DNA of 57,575 bases from Bacteroidales bacterium UBA1680 (GCA_002320605.1 DCKG01000013.1:1-57575); one strand, 5' to 3'; positions 30,668 to 39,689 are shown, numbered from the stretch's first letter. Numbers and translations are program-made. The notes: generated from the letters alone by a model not told the origin.

Positions 30668-33635
30668 GCCTCACTGGTCCGAGGAGTCCGGAAGGCTGAA
30701 GAGGGATTTCCTTTAGCGGTCGTCCTTGGAAGTCGTTTCCGAGGACGACGTTCGTTTTGGTGAAACGTTTGGAGGAAACGCCCATCTCATCCCCAGCCAC
30801 GCGATTGTACCTGGAATTAACCACCTCAACTTCCAAGGTATTCCGCCCTGCGACAAGGTCATCGGTAACTTCGACCCTAAAAGGAGCAGTCCAGAGAGTG
30901 CCTTTTTCTTTACCGTTAATGGTAACGGTTGCGATTCCTACATCCCTGACGCTTCCTAACTCAAGAAAATAAGACTTCACATCTTCTGGCTTGAAATCGA
31001 ATTCCATCCGGTACACAGCCTTGCCCGAATAGTATTTCACGCCAGGGTCGGAACTCCTCGTCCAATCTTGCAGAGTCTCGAACGTCACCGGTTTCTCCGG
31101 CCCGCCCCACTGAGGGTCGAAAGAAACCTCCCAAGGACCATCCAGAGGCACCACGTCGGCAAATTCAGGATAATTCGAGTCTCCAGCACCGTCAGAATCA
31201 GTTTTTTCTTTGAATATGACTACGGCCGACTCGTATGGCTCGAGAACCATTGGCACGGAAGTCACGCTGCCTGACACCTTATAGGCATCGGCATAGCGCA
31301 TGGAGCCATCCAAGGCATTCCAAATCTCCGGCCTCAAACCAGAGACTCGGAATTCGGCACAGAAACGGACTTTAGCCTCTCGTTGATTGGAGATGAAATA
31401 TAAATCCGCATCCGATAGCTTATAATGAATATAATCTATTCCTTGAGAAGCTTTCAGCACATCCTCATTGCCCCTTGAAGAATCATAGCCTGTCTCTATC
31501 GCAAAATCTCGGACGAGGCAATCTGGCCTTACGCCATGGCCGGTTAAATATTCATTGACAGAAATTCCCCACGCCAGAGTGCCTCTGCCACATTTTTTCT
31601 CGCCTTTAACACTAGACTCCGCTCCCCAGAGAGCATTCGAGATATTCATGAACCTTTTGCGGGCTTTTCCCCCACCTTTCAAGGACACAAGCCGCTCTGG
31701 CTTGGCACCTATGACGGTTGCTCCATCATGCAGCAAGGAGCGCACCTTTTCCAATGCGGCCAGCGACAGAACCCTATTGCGTGGCAAAGCCAGAAGCCTA
31801 TATTCAAGCCCCGAAGGCACGACAACCTTTCCGTCCTTCACCTTCAAAGACAGCAGGGTCTGTTCATCAACAACGTCATAGTCATAGCCAGGAAGCACAC
31901 CTGCGGGATCAGAGAATTTATTCGTGAATATATTAGGAATATTATCGCCATAGTAATATAATGCATCGGCGCAGAAGCGGCCGCTCTGGGAAAGCATCTG
32001 AATGCGCCTAAGATAATCGATGAATGCGCCTGAACGGTTCCACCAAGTAACTTCTGGATTTACGTGAGTGCCAGCGAAATATTGCTGTCCTGGGATGCCC
32101 ATTTCAGCAGGTGAGCAAGTAAATGTGTGGAAATACGCCCTATTGAGGCCTGAGCAGACCTCGTGGTCGAAAGCCGGCTTCTGGTTCTCCCAAAGCTCAT
32201 CATTCCAGTGAGGGCCGATAGTAGTGAACGATTCTGCACCAACTATATGTTTGCCGTAGATGTGTGCGGCGGAGGCGGCCTGTTTAACGTAGAATCTGCT
32301 ATCGGGGGTCGGCCTGTGAGGTGATCTAGCCCAGAACTCACTCATCGCGACTCCGCTGCAACTGTAGTTCCTGATTCCATCGATAGGCGCAGCATGAGGT
32401 CCAGAAGCCTCTGGCTGAATATTCATGCCATACTCTGCTGCCTTCTGGGCAAACCTGGAATAATGGTTTGTGAATATCATGTCAGCAATCGTCTTACGGA
32501 AATCGGCCATGAAAGCATGGGACTCCTCCACGCTCCCCACTACGAAACCTGCAACGACAGGCAGATAGCTATGCAGGTCGTATCCATTATATTCTTTGAA
32601 ATATTCACAGAAATCCTCGGTCCAGTTCATTCCGCCGCACTCCCAGCTGTCGGTTTCCATACTACGGAAAGTGCTTCCTGCATATTTAGAAGCGGCCTTC
32701 ATTATTGGATCCATCACCGCACTCCAGTAGAAGTCGAAAGCTTCCGGACTGAGGTAATCTATCACCAGACCCTTCCAAGTGTCGCTTGAAGTCGATACCA
32801 GAGCTCCTGTACATGTGTAGCCTATGCGCAGCACCGCCCACTCTCCTTCTGGAGCCTCCCATTGCAGGCTTCCGTCAGAGTCCATTTTAGCAGTCAGGTC
32901 TTGGACCTCATCCTTTGGAAAGACGTAACTGGACTTTGCCTTCTGGCGCTTTCCATCGCTGTTCCCCAGCAGGAAACTGCAATCCGTCGCTTTCATCCCG
33001 ACTTCGTCGAAAGAGAGTTTCCAATTCAGATTGTCAATCACTTCATCTGTCTTAGTATTCAGCGGAACTGCCAGCACGGCGATATCTTTGTAGAAACCCT
33101 GCTTCGTCTGGGGTACATTCAGGCTCAGCTTTACCATAGAGCCTCCGCTGACCTCCGTTTCGGAATAGGTCAGTTTCTTCGCGGCATATTCAGGAGTCAC
33201 CTTGGGACCGCCAAGATTCCACCCACTTTGAATATTGAGGTCTATCTCCAAGCCCAGTCTTTCAGCCTCGCTTAAGGCGTATACGAATAGCTCGTTCCAC
33301 TCTGGGCTTCCGAACTCCGGCCCAGCAGGCACATTTTTATTTCCTCTCTGGTCCTGCCCACCAGCATCAATGATTACAGCCCCCTCGAAATTTTTAGCCT
33401 TCATGGCCTCTAAATCCCTAGTGATAGCCTCTTTAGTCACGTTTCCGTTCAGCCACCACCACCAGCAGCTTGTCCCAAATTCTTGTGAAGGATCGCCGAA
33501 CTGCGAGCTTACGTATTCATAACTCTTAACAGGCAGCGAGCCATTGGTGGTTTCGCGCCTAGAGTCTGAGAAAAATAACGTTACGCCCGCTTGCACTAAG
33601 GCAAGCAAGGAAATTGCGTATATTCTTCCATTCAT
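30651..33635 (-). CDS. GH106-like glycoside hydrolase (alpha-L-rhamnosidase type)
   Basis: A large exported hydrolase of 994 residues. An N-terminal hydrophobic signal (IYAISLLALVQAGVTLFF) is followed by the family opening SCWWWWLNGNVTKEAITRDL and GAVIIDAGGQ, a TIM-barrel-like core with ETDSWECGGMNWTEDF (likely acidic catalytic region near residue 330), ANIQPEASGPHAAPID-type segments, and a C-terminal beta-sandwich with VTINGKEKGTLWTAPF and SGLLGPVRL. GH106 members cleave terminal alpha-L-rhamnose from plant or bacterial polysaccharides; exact specificity is not predicted. It is probably periplasmic. No SusC/SusD pair is adjacent. A decayed paralogue lies 2 kb away at 27539-28919. Confidence 0.8.
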   Translation of the reverse strand: MNGRIYAISLLALVQAGVTLFFSDSRRETTNGSLPVKSYEYVSSQFGDPSQEFGTSCWWWWLNGNVTKEAITRDLEAMKAKNFEGAVIIDAGGQDQRGNKNVPAGPEFGSPEWNELFVYALSEAERLGLEIDLNIQSGWNLGGPKVTPEYAAKKLTYSETEVSGGSMVKLSLNVPQTKQGFYKDIAVLAVPLNTKTDEVIDNLNWKLSFDEVGMKATDCSFLLGNSDGKRQKAKSSYVFPKDEVQDLTAKMDSDGSLQWEAPEGEWAVLRIGYTCTGALVSTSSDTWKGLVIDYLSPEAFDFYWSAVMDPIMKAASKYAGSTFRSMETDSWECGGMNWTEDFCEYFKEYNGYDLHSYLPVVAGFVVGSVEESHAFMADFRKTIADMIFTNHYSRFAQKAAEYGMNIQPEASGPHAAPIDGIRNYSCSGVAMSEFWARSPHRPTPDSRFYVKQAASAAHIYGKHIVGAESFTTIGPHWNDELWENQKPAFDHEVCSGLNRAYFHTFTCSPAEMGIPGQQYFAGTHVNPEVTWWNRSGAFIDYLRRIQMLSQSGRFCADALYYYGDNIPNIFTNKFSDPAGVLPGYDYDVVDEQTLLSLKVKDGKVVVPSGLEYRLLALPRNRVLSLAALEKVRSLLHDGATVIGAKPERLVSLKGGGKARKRFMNISNALWGAESSVKGEKKCGRGTLAWGISVNEYLTGHGVRPDCLVRDFAIETGYDSSRGNEDVLKASQGIDYIHYKLSDADLYFISNQREAKVRFCAEFRVSGLRPEIWNALDGSMRYADAYKVSGSVTSVPMVLEPYESAVVIFKEKTDSDGAGDSNYPEFADVVPLDGPWEVSFDPQWGGPEKPVTFETLQDWTRSSDPGVKYYSGKAVYRMEFDFKPEDVKSYFLELGSVRDVGIATVTINGKEKGTLWTAPFRVEVTDDLVAGRNTLEVEVVNSRYNRVAGDEMGVSSKRFTKTNVVLGNDFQGRPLKEIPLQPSGLLGPVRLRQAL

Positions 33636-33655
33636 TTCAGTATGTTATTCCCAGC

Positions 33656-33695
33656 AAAAAAATTTCCTAAATCCGTTTGAACAAATTTAGGAAAT
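33656..33695 (-). terminator. Rho-independent terminator of the nucleoside operon
   Basis: A perfect 11-bp stem, ATTTCCTAAAT (33662-33672) against ATTTAGGAAAT (33685-33695), with a 12-nt loop. Read on the minus strand the stem is followed by a run of seven T. It separates the ribokinase-transporter-nucleoside hydrolase operon from the GH106 gene. Confidence 0.8.
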
Positions 33696-33721
33696 CCCCA
33701 AAAAATAACAAGGTAAAAACA

Positions 33722-34759
33722 CTACATCTTCTTGTTAGCTGGTTTACTAGGTATAAGTTTTAGGAAATAGGTCTTTATTGAGTCGGCTTGCTGAGGCGTT
33801 ACTGACAAGTAATGCCTCGTGCCGACAGAGTCTTGGGTGAAATGAGTGTTTCCTTCATCGGTCACCTCTATCTTCCCTGCAGGAGAAACGGTGAACCATG
33901 ATTGTCCCTCTACTGCATAAAGGACGGCAGTCAGATCCCATGTCTGGCGATCGTAAGGCATCTCCATGTACGCCTTGTATGCCTCGACGACAGGATGTAA
34001 TTCCGTCCAGCCGAAATCGTTCTCGATGCTCGTAGCAGGATACTTGATGGCTGAGCCAACGTCGAAAGGAGACGTTACCAGAGGCGTAGGCCACTCGGAG
34101 AATAATTTCTTTGCTGCGGGAATATCTGTAATCACGTTATATTCCTTCGCATCCGGGCGAGTGAAATCCCCCGCCATGGTCACCAGAAGCCTTACTTTTT
34201 TCGAGATGAGATCCATTCCAGACAACGGACTGAGCGAATCCGCCTGGGTGTCCATCAGGCGTACCAGATTCGTGGAGAAACCGACGGAAACTATCGTGAC
34301 AGAGGCATCCGGTTGATGGGACAGGATTTTCCTGTACAATTGGACGGCATCAGGAAGGGACTCATATTTTCCCATCAACGACCTGGCGAAAGCAGGTTTT
34401 CCATCCACGGTCATGGTATCGACCGCCTCAGCGTAGTTATTCGGGTTGTCGCATTTCGCACCATCATGCACCACGCCTATCGGGATGTCAGGGTAGCCAT
34501 ACCATGTGCTCAAGATGTCTACGTATTCGGGAGGATATATCCCTTCTTTATTTATATTGACAGCCAGCAGATTGATTTTCCCTGCATCAATATATTTATA
34601 AAGCATATCCATCGCCAGCGCATCGTCAATATCGTTGCCGATGTCAGTCTCCATGATGACTTTCATCGGCTCAGCAGGAGCCTCGGCCGACCTCTTACTT
34701 CCACAGCTCGAAACCAGCAGGACAACCGGCAAAAGAAGGAATATTCTTATTCTACCCAT
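33722..34759 (-). CDS. nucleoside hydrolase lipoprotein
   Basis: An inosine-uridine preferring nucleoside hydrolase-family protein of 345 residues that splits ribonucleosides into base and ribose. The calcium- and ribose-binding motif DIGNDIDDALAMDML lies at about residues 37-51 and the core VTIVSVGFSTNL follows. A signal peptide with lipobox LVSSC places it on the periplasmic side of a membrane, unlike the cytosolic enterobacterial enzymes. It is the last gene of an operon after a sugar transporter and ribokinase, so released ribose can be imported and phosphorylated. A strong terminator follows. Confidence 0.86.
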   Translation of the reverse strand: MGRIRIFLLLPVVLLVSSCGSKRSAEAPAEPMKVIMETDIGNDIDDALAMDMLYKYIDAGKINLLAVNINKEGIYPPEYVDILSTWYGYPDIPIGVVHDGAKCDNPNNYAEAVDTMTVDGKPAFARSLMGKYESLPDAVQLYRKILSHQPDASVTIVSVGFSTNLVRLMDTQADSLSPLSGMDLISKKVRLLVTMAGDFTRPDAKEYNVITDIPAAKKLFSEWPTPLVTSPFDVGSAIKYPATSIENDFGWTELHPVVEAYKAYMEMPYDRQTWDLTAVLYAVEGQSWFTVSPAGKIEVTDEGNTHFTQDSVGTRHYLSVTPQQADSIKTYFLKLIPSKPANKKM

Positions 34760-34766
34760 GAATATA

Positions 34767-35783
34767 TCAATTGTTTCCGGCCATCACAATCAAAGCCAGA
34801 CCCACTATGAAGAACACGAACATGGTGCCAAGCAGGAGGTTGACCTTCTTGCCTGCTCCCTTGAACTCTTTCCAGACGAAAACGCCCCAGATTGCGGCGA
34901 TCATAGGCGCGCCTTGGCCGAGGGCATAGCTGACTGATGCTCCTGCCTTTCCAGCGGAGATGTAATTGAGGGCTGTGCCCAAGCACCAGATGGCACCGCC
35001 GAGCATTCCCACGAGATGAGTCTTGGCGCTCCCTTTGAAATATTCGCCATAGCTTACTGGAGCTCCGACGAAAGGCTTCTTCATCACGATGGTATTAATT
35101 ATGAAATTGCTGAGGAATACTCCGACGGCAAAGATGAACATCGCCGTGTAAGGAGTGGCCTTGCCAGCTTCAGGGCTGGCGAAATTGTTCAGATCCATTC
35201 CGTTGTAGACGAATGGCGAGAAGAAGGACATTATGATGCCTGCAAGGATGGCGAGAATGATGCCTTTTCGGTTGGTCGCCTGATCTCTCACGCTGCCGTC
35301 CACCTTACCGGAAGCGATGCCGTTGCAAATGAGCGCTATGATGATGAGCGCAACTCCAACGAAAAGAATCACAGGATTCTCGTGCCCGCTTGGATGGAAA
35401 ATGTAATTATTGAATACTCCGATAACAAGTGCCAGGCCGACGCCTAACGGGAACGCAACCGAAAGACCGGCGATGGAGGTAGAAGCCGAAAGAAGAATGT
35501 TGGATATATTGAACACGACTGCGCCAAGCAGAATCCAGCCAACGCTGCCCCACGATAGCTGAGCAATGTCTTGGACGAACGGACGACCACCGCTCCCGAT
35601 GCTGCCTAAAGTGAAAGCAAGCAAGAGGGCGAACAGAACCATCCCGATCACATAGTCCCAATAGAAAAGCTCGTATCGCCAGCTCTTCGCCGCCAGCTTC
35701 TGAGTGTTCCCCCATGAGCCCCAGCAGAGCATGGTTATGAAGCAGAGCACGACTGCCAATGTGTAACTGTTTACGATGAACAT
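34767..35783 (-). CDS. GRP/RbsU-type sugar permease
   Basis: A ten-helix membrane protein of 338 residues of the drug/metabolite transporter superfamily, close to glucose/ribose uptake and rhamnose transporters (RbsU, GRP, RhaT). Marks are MLCWGSWGNTQKLAAKSWRY in the first helix, FPLGVGLALVIGVFNNYI, and AIWGVFVWKEFKGAGKK in the last helices, the latter being the EamA-like ending. It lies between a nucleoside hydrolase and ribokinase, so ribose is the most economical substrate; this is inferred from context. Confidence 0.82.
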   Translation of the reverse strand: MFIVNSYTLAVVLCFITMLCWGSWGNTQKLAAKSWRYELFYWDYVIGMVLFALLLAFTLGSIGSGGRPFVQDIAQLSWGSVGWILLGAVVFNISNILLSASTSIAGLSVAFPLGVGLALVIGVFNNYIFHPSGHENPVILFVGVALIIIALICNGIASGKVDGSVRDQATNRKGIILAILAGIIMSFFSPFVYNGMDLNNFASPEAGKATPYTAMFIFAVGVFLSNFIINTIVMKKPFVGAPVSYGEYFKGSAKTHLVGMLGGAIWCLGTALNYISAGKAGASVSYALGQGAPMIAAIWGVFVWKEFKGAGKKVNLLLGTMFVFFIVGLALIVMAGNN

Positions 35784-35816
35784 GGATAGATAGTTTTATA
35801 TTGCCATTAATTAATA

Positions 35817-36737
35817 TCACCTGACTTTGCCAATGAGGTCCAGAACTTCCTCCCTTGTCGGGATGGAAGGCTGGGCTCCATTTCGCGTCACCGAGATGGC
35901 AGACGCGGCGGTAGCGAATAACATTGCATCCTGGATCGACCTGCCCTCGGACAGGGCAACGCATAGCGCCCCGCAATAGACATCCCCGGCAGCGGTGGTA
36001 TCCACTGCCTTCTGAGGGATGGCTGGAACATGGACGCATCCGTCGGAATTCACGAGGCAGGAGCCTTTCGAGCCAATCGTGAGGATGACGTTCTTCACGC
36101 CAGCCTTCAGAAGCGTCTCCGCAGCCTGCATTTTGCTTTCATGATCGGTGATGCGGATGCCAGTGAGTATCTCGCACTCCGTCTCGTTTGGAACGATGAT
36201 ATAGAGCTTTGAAAGAAGGCTCTTGCTGATTTTCGTCCCTGGCGCAGGGTTCAGAATCACCTTGACTCCTTTGGCACATGCCTTTTCAGCTGCATATTCA
36301 ACGATAGGCATAGGAATTTCAAGCTGCATGAGTAGGAAATCAGCTGATTCGAGTAAAGCCTCCGCTTTGTCAATATCATCGCTGTTCATGTTGTAATTAG
36401 CACCCGAAGACACCGTGATCGCATTCTCAGCATTATCATCCACTACTATCATCGCTACTCCAGAATGAGCGGAATGGTCAATGGTGACATGACTCACATC
36501 AAGTCCCGCTGCTTTATAGCCTTCCAGCGACATGCGCCCGTACTCATCATCTCCCACCTTGGCTATGAAGGAGGCGTTCCCTCCAAGTTTAGCTACCGTG
36601 ACCGCCTGGTTGGCGCCCTTCCCTCCCGGATTTACGAAATAGTCCTCACCAATGACGGTTTCCCCGGGGGATGGAATTTTGTGGGTTCGAACGACCAAGT
36701 CAGTATTTGAACTTCCTATAATTACGATTTTTGACAT
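35817..36737 (-). CDS. rbsK: ribokinase
   Basis: A PfkB-family sugar kinase of 306 residues that makes ribose 5-phosphate. Signatures are IGSSNTDLVVR (N-terminal substrate site), NPGGKGANQAVTVAKLGG (PfkB motif 1) and DTTAAGDVYCGALCVAL (anion hole and catalytic Asp, motif 2). The start is ATG 36737 (MSKIVII); upstream in-frame codons overlap the regulatory region. It is the first gene of the operon and divergent from lacI, with an operator-like palindrome between them. Confidence 0.9.
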   Translation of the reverse strand: MSKIVIIGSSNTDLVVRTHKIPSPGETVIGEDYFVNPGGKGANQAVTVAKLGGNASFIAKVGDDEYGRMSLEGYKAAGLDVSHVTIDHSAHSGVAMIVVDDNAENAITVSSGANYNMNSDDIDKAEALLESADFLLMQLEIPMPIVEYAAEKACAKGVKVILNPAPGTKISKSLLSKLYIIVPNETECEILTGIRITDHESKMQAAETLLKAGVKNVILTIGSKGSCLVNSDGCVHVPAIPQKAVDTTAAGDVYCGALCVALSEGRSIQDAMLFATAASAISVTRNGAQPSIPTREEVLDLIGKVR

Positions 36738-36776
36738 AAATTTGATTCTAAAACAACGCTGACACCACGTCTTGCG

Positions 36777-36815
36777 CACATGCCATTACATGTGGTTGCA
36801 CAATCGTTTGTGCAA
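36777..36815. promoter_or_regulatory. LacI-type operator in the ribokinase-lacI intergenic region
   Basis: A palindrome TTGCACAA-TCGT-TTGTGCAA at 36796-36815 has perfect 8-bp arms around a central CG, the layout of LacI/GalR operators. Immediately upstream, CACATG-CCATTA-CATGTG at 36777-36794 forms a second inverted repeat. Both lie in the 161-bp gap between the divergent genes, so the regulator could control the nucleoside operon and itself. Confidence 0.7.
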
Positions 36816-36898
36816 TATTATCAAATATTTTTAACAAAAGAAATAATTTCACGTTTTTTTTGTACTTTTATGATGAAAATCAAAAAAAAGGACCACTG

Positions 36899-37912
36899 AT
36901 GAGTAACGAAACCCTACTGACAATTGCACAAAGAACTGGCTACTCAATCTCAACCGTATCAAGAGTATTGAGCGGAAGCGCTAAGAAATACAGGATAGGA
37001 GACAAAACCGTAGAAATAATAAAAGAGGAGGCCCGGAAGTGCCACTACACTCCCAGCCTGCTCGCTAAAGGGTTGCGCAACAAAGAGACGAACACCATTG
37101 GTCTGCTCATCCCAAGCCTTGAGAATTATTTTTTCTCTAACCTTGCCAGCACGGTGATCACTGAAGCCACCGTATTCGGTTACACCGTAATCATTGTATG
37201 CACCCAGGAAAAAGAGCAGAATGAGGCAGAATGCCTGCGTCAACTTATGTCTAGGAGGGTAGACGGGATAGTCGCAGTTCCGTCAGGACATTCACCGAAG
37301 GAATTCGAGATGATCGCAGAGCAAGTCCCGATAATCCTGATCGACCGCTATTTCGAGTCTTCCTCGCTCCCATACATCTGCACGGACAACTACGGCGGAT
37401 CCCTCATGGCCACCGAATATCTGATTAAGCATGGCCACAAGCGTATCACCTGCATACAGGGACCTCCTTTCCAGACCCCTGTGCGAGAGAGGGTGCGCGG
37501 ATACAATGATGCCTTGAAAAACGCTGGGCTTTCGGAATATTCCAATGTGGCTGGCGAGGACTTCACAATCCAGAATGGTTACATTGAGACGAAGCTCGTG
37601 CTTAGCTACAACGACAGGCCGACCGCTATCCTAGCGCTCAGCAATACTATTCTGCTTGGTGCGATAAAGGCGATAAGCGAATCGCAGATGAAAATATCCG
37701 ATGACATATCCATCATATCGTTTGATAACAACCAATTCTTAGACTACATGACCCCGTCAATCACCAGAATCGAGCAGCCTATTCAGGAGATAGGCATACT
37801 CGCAATAAGGACAATCGTAAAGCGCATCCACGGGAATTCGGCGCCGGAACATAACAGCATCCAGCTCATGCCTAGGATCATCGTCGGAGATTCAGTGAAG
37901 AACCTCAAATAA
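36899..37912 (+). CDS. LacI family transcriptional regulator
   Basis: A LacI/GalR repressor of 337 residues. The N-terminal HTH reads TLLTIAQRTGYSISTVSRVL, followed by the hinge region CHYTPSLLAKGLR (AxxL-type hinge) and a periplasmic-binding-like effector domain: TIGLLIPSLENYFFSNLAST, VDGIVAVPSG, IDRYFESSSLPYICTDNYGG and HKRITCIQGP. The ATG at 36899 is chosen because it places the HTH at the usual residue 3-25; the frame is open 13 codons further upstream. Position and operator suggest it senses ribose or a nucleoside-derived sugar. Confidence 0.9.
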   Translation: MSNETLLTIAQRTGYSISTVSRVLSGSAKKYRIGDKTVEIIKEEARKCHYTPSLLAKGLRNKETNTIGLLIPSLENYFFSNLASTVITEATVFGYTVIIVCTQEKEQNEAECLRQLMSRRVDGIVAVPSGHSPKEFEMIAEQVPIILIDRYFESSSLPYICTDNYGGSLMATEYLIKHGHKRITCIQGPPFQTPVRERVRGYNDALKNAGLSEYSNVAGEDFTIQNGYIETKLVLSYNDRPTAILALSNTILLGAIKAISESQMKISDDISIISFDNNQFLDYMTPSITRIEQPIQEIGILAIRTIVKRIHGNSAPEHNSIQLMPRIIVGDSVKNLK

Positions 37913-37968
37913 TTTGAACAGGGCATGTCATTACCCCGCTTGCAAAAGCACCTCGAGGGTTCCTGACC

Positions 37969-38265
37969 TGATAACCAGAATGCGCAGGATGCGGTTTTCG
38001 TGTCAAGTCGCAGTCTTTCCGCTTGCCTGCAAGATTATCCATGCTGAACTGTCGGTCTCCAGAGGGTGAGCAAAACGTCCTCGTAAGCAATTGATTATCA
38101 ATAGAGGTGCTGCTCACCCATATAAAAATCAGGCAGGGTGGGCAATCGGCATGAGCGAACATATTGATTATCAGGTATATGAAAAGTACCTCCTGCTCAC
38201 CCTATCCGTCGACTCTGAAAGAGAGGACGGAATATATCTGGGAGTCGGAATTAGCGAATGAGCGG
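37969..38265 (-). repeat. dispersed repeat, copy B (inverted)
   Basis: The same element as at 29597-29985, on the opposite strand and starting 57 bp after the lacI stop. It keeps the AACCAGAATGCGCAGGATGC end, the CCAGAGGGTGAGCAAAAC block, the GATTATCAAT palindrome block and the GACTCTGAAAGAGAGGACGG end. It lacks the first 90 bp of copies A and C. Confidence 0.75.
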
Positions 38266-38351
38266 GTCGTTCGGGATGACGTGGATGGTCGTGCTGGAAC
38301 TGAATCGGGTTTTGGATTTGAACCTAAGTTTCCCCTGTCGCAAAGTCTCCA

Positions 38352-38495
38352 TGCAAGTCACTCGGGAGGAGAAGTGCCCCCGGGGCGTATGGATTGGAGC
38401 TGCACTGACTTTTGGCTGGCAGTTGAGACTGGCAAAAATCGTTCATCCACCACTACATCCCCATGCCCGCCATATCCACTCCCGAGTGAGTTGCA
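38352..38495. repeat. short element bounded by 17-bp inverted repeats
   Basis: TGCAAGTCACTCGGGAG at 38352-38368 is the reverse complement, with one mismatch, of CTCCCGAGTGAGTTGCA at 38479-38495. The 144 bp between the outer ends hold no gene. It has the size of a MITE, but no clear target duplication is seen. Confidence 0.4.
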
Positions 38496-38518
38496 AGGGG
38501 ATACAAGGTGGGGAAAGA

Positions 38519-38568
38519 TTATCTTCTACAGAATCTTCATCGCGATATGCGCAGGCCTCGGCAACGGC
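38519..38568 (-). pseudogene. frameshifted copy of the 3' end of the DnaQ-like exonuclease gene
   Basis: On the minus strand TGCCGAGGCCTG, then CGCATATCGC and a stop followed by AGATAA, matches the last 50 bp of the exonuclease gene (11507-12001) at high identity but lacks 2 nt, so AEACAHIAM becomes AEACAYRDE. Only the 3' end is present. It sits just downstream of the group II intron. Confidence 0.45.
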
Positions 38569-38610
38569 CACCTCCACAGCACGCTGGAGATGACGCGCTT
38601 CATTGCGGAG

Positions 38611-39610
38611 AATAGAGTAGATGTGGGGATTTCTCCCCAGCACCTCTCATTGCACCGTACGTACGGGTCTCGTATACGGCGCTACATACATATAGGAGTA
38701 CGCAAACTCTGATATAAAGTTCAGATGACGCGCCCGCGGTACCATCCCAGCCTTGTCATTGCAGCTTGGTAGAGAAGGACGTCATCAAGATTGCTCTTGG
38801 TGATTCTCTTTAGAGCAAGCAAGTTCTTGTAGATGGTTCCACATTTCTTCCACTGCTTGACTATCACTACCCTTACCTTGTGACGCATCCAAGGACGGGG
38901 ATGTAAACACGTCTTACGGGGGATGGTTTGTATCGCTTGCCCTTTACCGAGGCTTTTATCTCCTCTATATGGGATGGCATATACACGTCAAGCTCTTCCA
39001 CCGACATCTTGTCGATGCCGGATGCTCCATGGTTGCGCCTGACTGACATCCAGGCTTCCCTGAAGTTTCTTGCTTCTACTATCTCGTCTATTAATTCCAT
39101 TTGCTGCTCTTCGTTCTGCTTGTAAATCCACATCGGAGCGTCACCGCTACATCCAAGCTGGAGGAATTACGATTCCCTCACCCTGCTCTTATCTCGCTTT
39201 CTGACTCCCAATGCATTGCTTACAGCGATTTGCACTATACATACATTAACCCCTTCGATGATGGTGACTCACCTACTATGGGCTCAGCTGACTCCCACCC
39301 ATGAACTTTTTATCGCACGTGTCGCCACGCTGGGTGAGCCTCTCGGGGTAAGGCTCTAACCTTATGACGCCACAACCTCTTGGTTTACTGCTTTGGGGTG
39401 TACGTTTACCATTCGGGCTTTGACTTGTTGTGCAGTCTTACCCTTTCCCATTTAGCCTTGTACCAAGTTTCTGTCCGTAGGCTCGGCTGTCTCGCTTTTG
39501 ACTTCCTTCATCCTTGCCATTACTGACAACGACTTGTCTTTCGCTTCGCTTGGCGGTAAATACCTGCGACTGGATTTGAACCAGTCAGGTTAGTGTCATG
39601 CCCGACACAC
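38611..39610 (-). mobile_element. degenerate group IIC intron (internally deleted)
   Basis: The 5' end (39610) reads GTGTGTCGGGCATG, matching the GUGUG-CGGGCAUG start of group IIC introns. Domain I text with a CTTGGTACAAGGCTAAATGG and AAGGGTAAGACTGC block lies at about 39430-39490. Domain V is at 38683-38652 (AGC triad, GCCGTATACGAGACC, CGTACGTACGGTGC), and domain VI at 38648-38611 is a GGGGA-GAAA-TCCCC hairpin with a bulged A near the 3' end. The whole element is about 1000 nt instead of the usual 1.8-1.9 kb, because most of the reverse transcriptase gene is deleted. It lies directly downstream of a strong terminator hairpin, the preferred target of IIC introns. Confidence 0.82.
38721..39133 (-). 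pseudogene. collapsed group II intron reverse transcriptase/maturase
   Basis: The N-terminal 80 residues of an LtrA-type protein are intact (MELIDEIVEARNFREAWMSV, GASGIDKMSVEELDVYM, YKPSPVRRVYIP). After IP the frame shifts, and in the next frame WMRHKVRVVIVKQWKK and LLYQAAMTRLGWYRGR follow, the C-terminal maturase (X/thumb) region, ending at TGA 38721. All catalytic RT blocks including YADD are missing. The product cannot reverse transcribe; the intron would depend on a maturase in trans. Confidence 0.8.
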
Positions 39611-39617
39611 ACAGGAA

Positions 39618-39660
39618 AAGAGGCCGGCTAAAAAATCGCTTTTTAGTCGGCCCCCTCTGA
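39618..39660 (-). terminator. strong terminator hairpin after the susD remnant
   Basis: On the minus strand, GAGGGGGCCGACTAAAAA pairs with TTTTTAGCCGGCCTC around a GCGA-like loop, with a bulged GG. It lies 30 bp after the SusD stop and ends 8 bp before the 5' end of the group IIC intron. Confidence 0.8.
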
Positions 39661-39689
39661 AAAATCTTCATTCTGCGGAAACAGAACTA

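Noticed and set aside
39560..39592. A tRNA T-arm-like hairpin, GACTG-GTTCAAATC-CAGTC on the minus strand
   Set aside because: No acceptor, D or anticodon arms are found around it. It lies in domain I of the group IIC intron, where a similar small stem-loop is expected.
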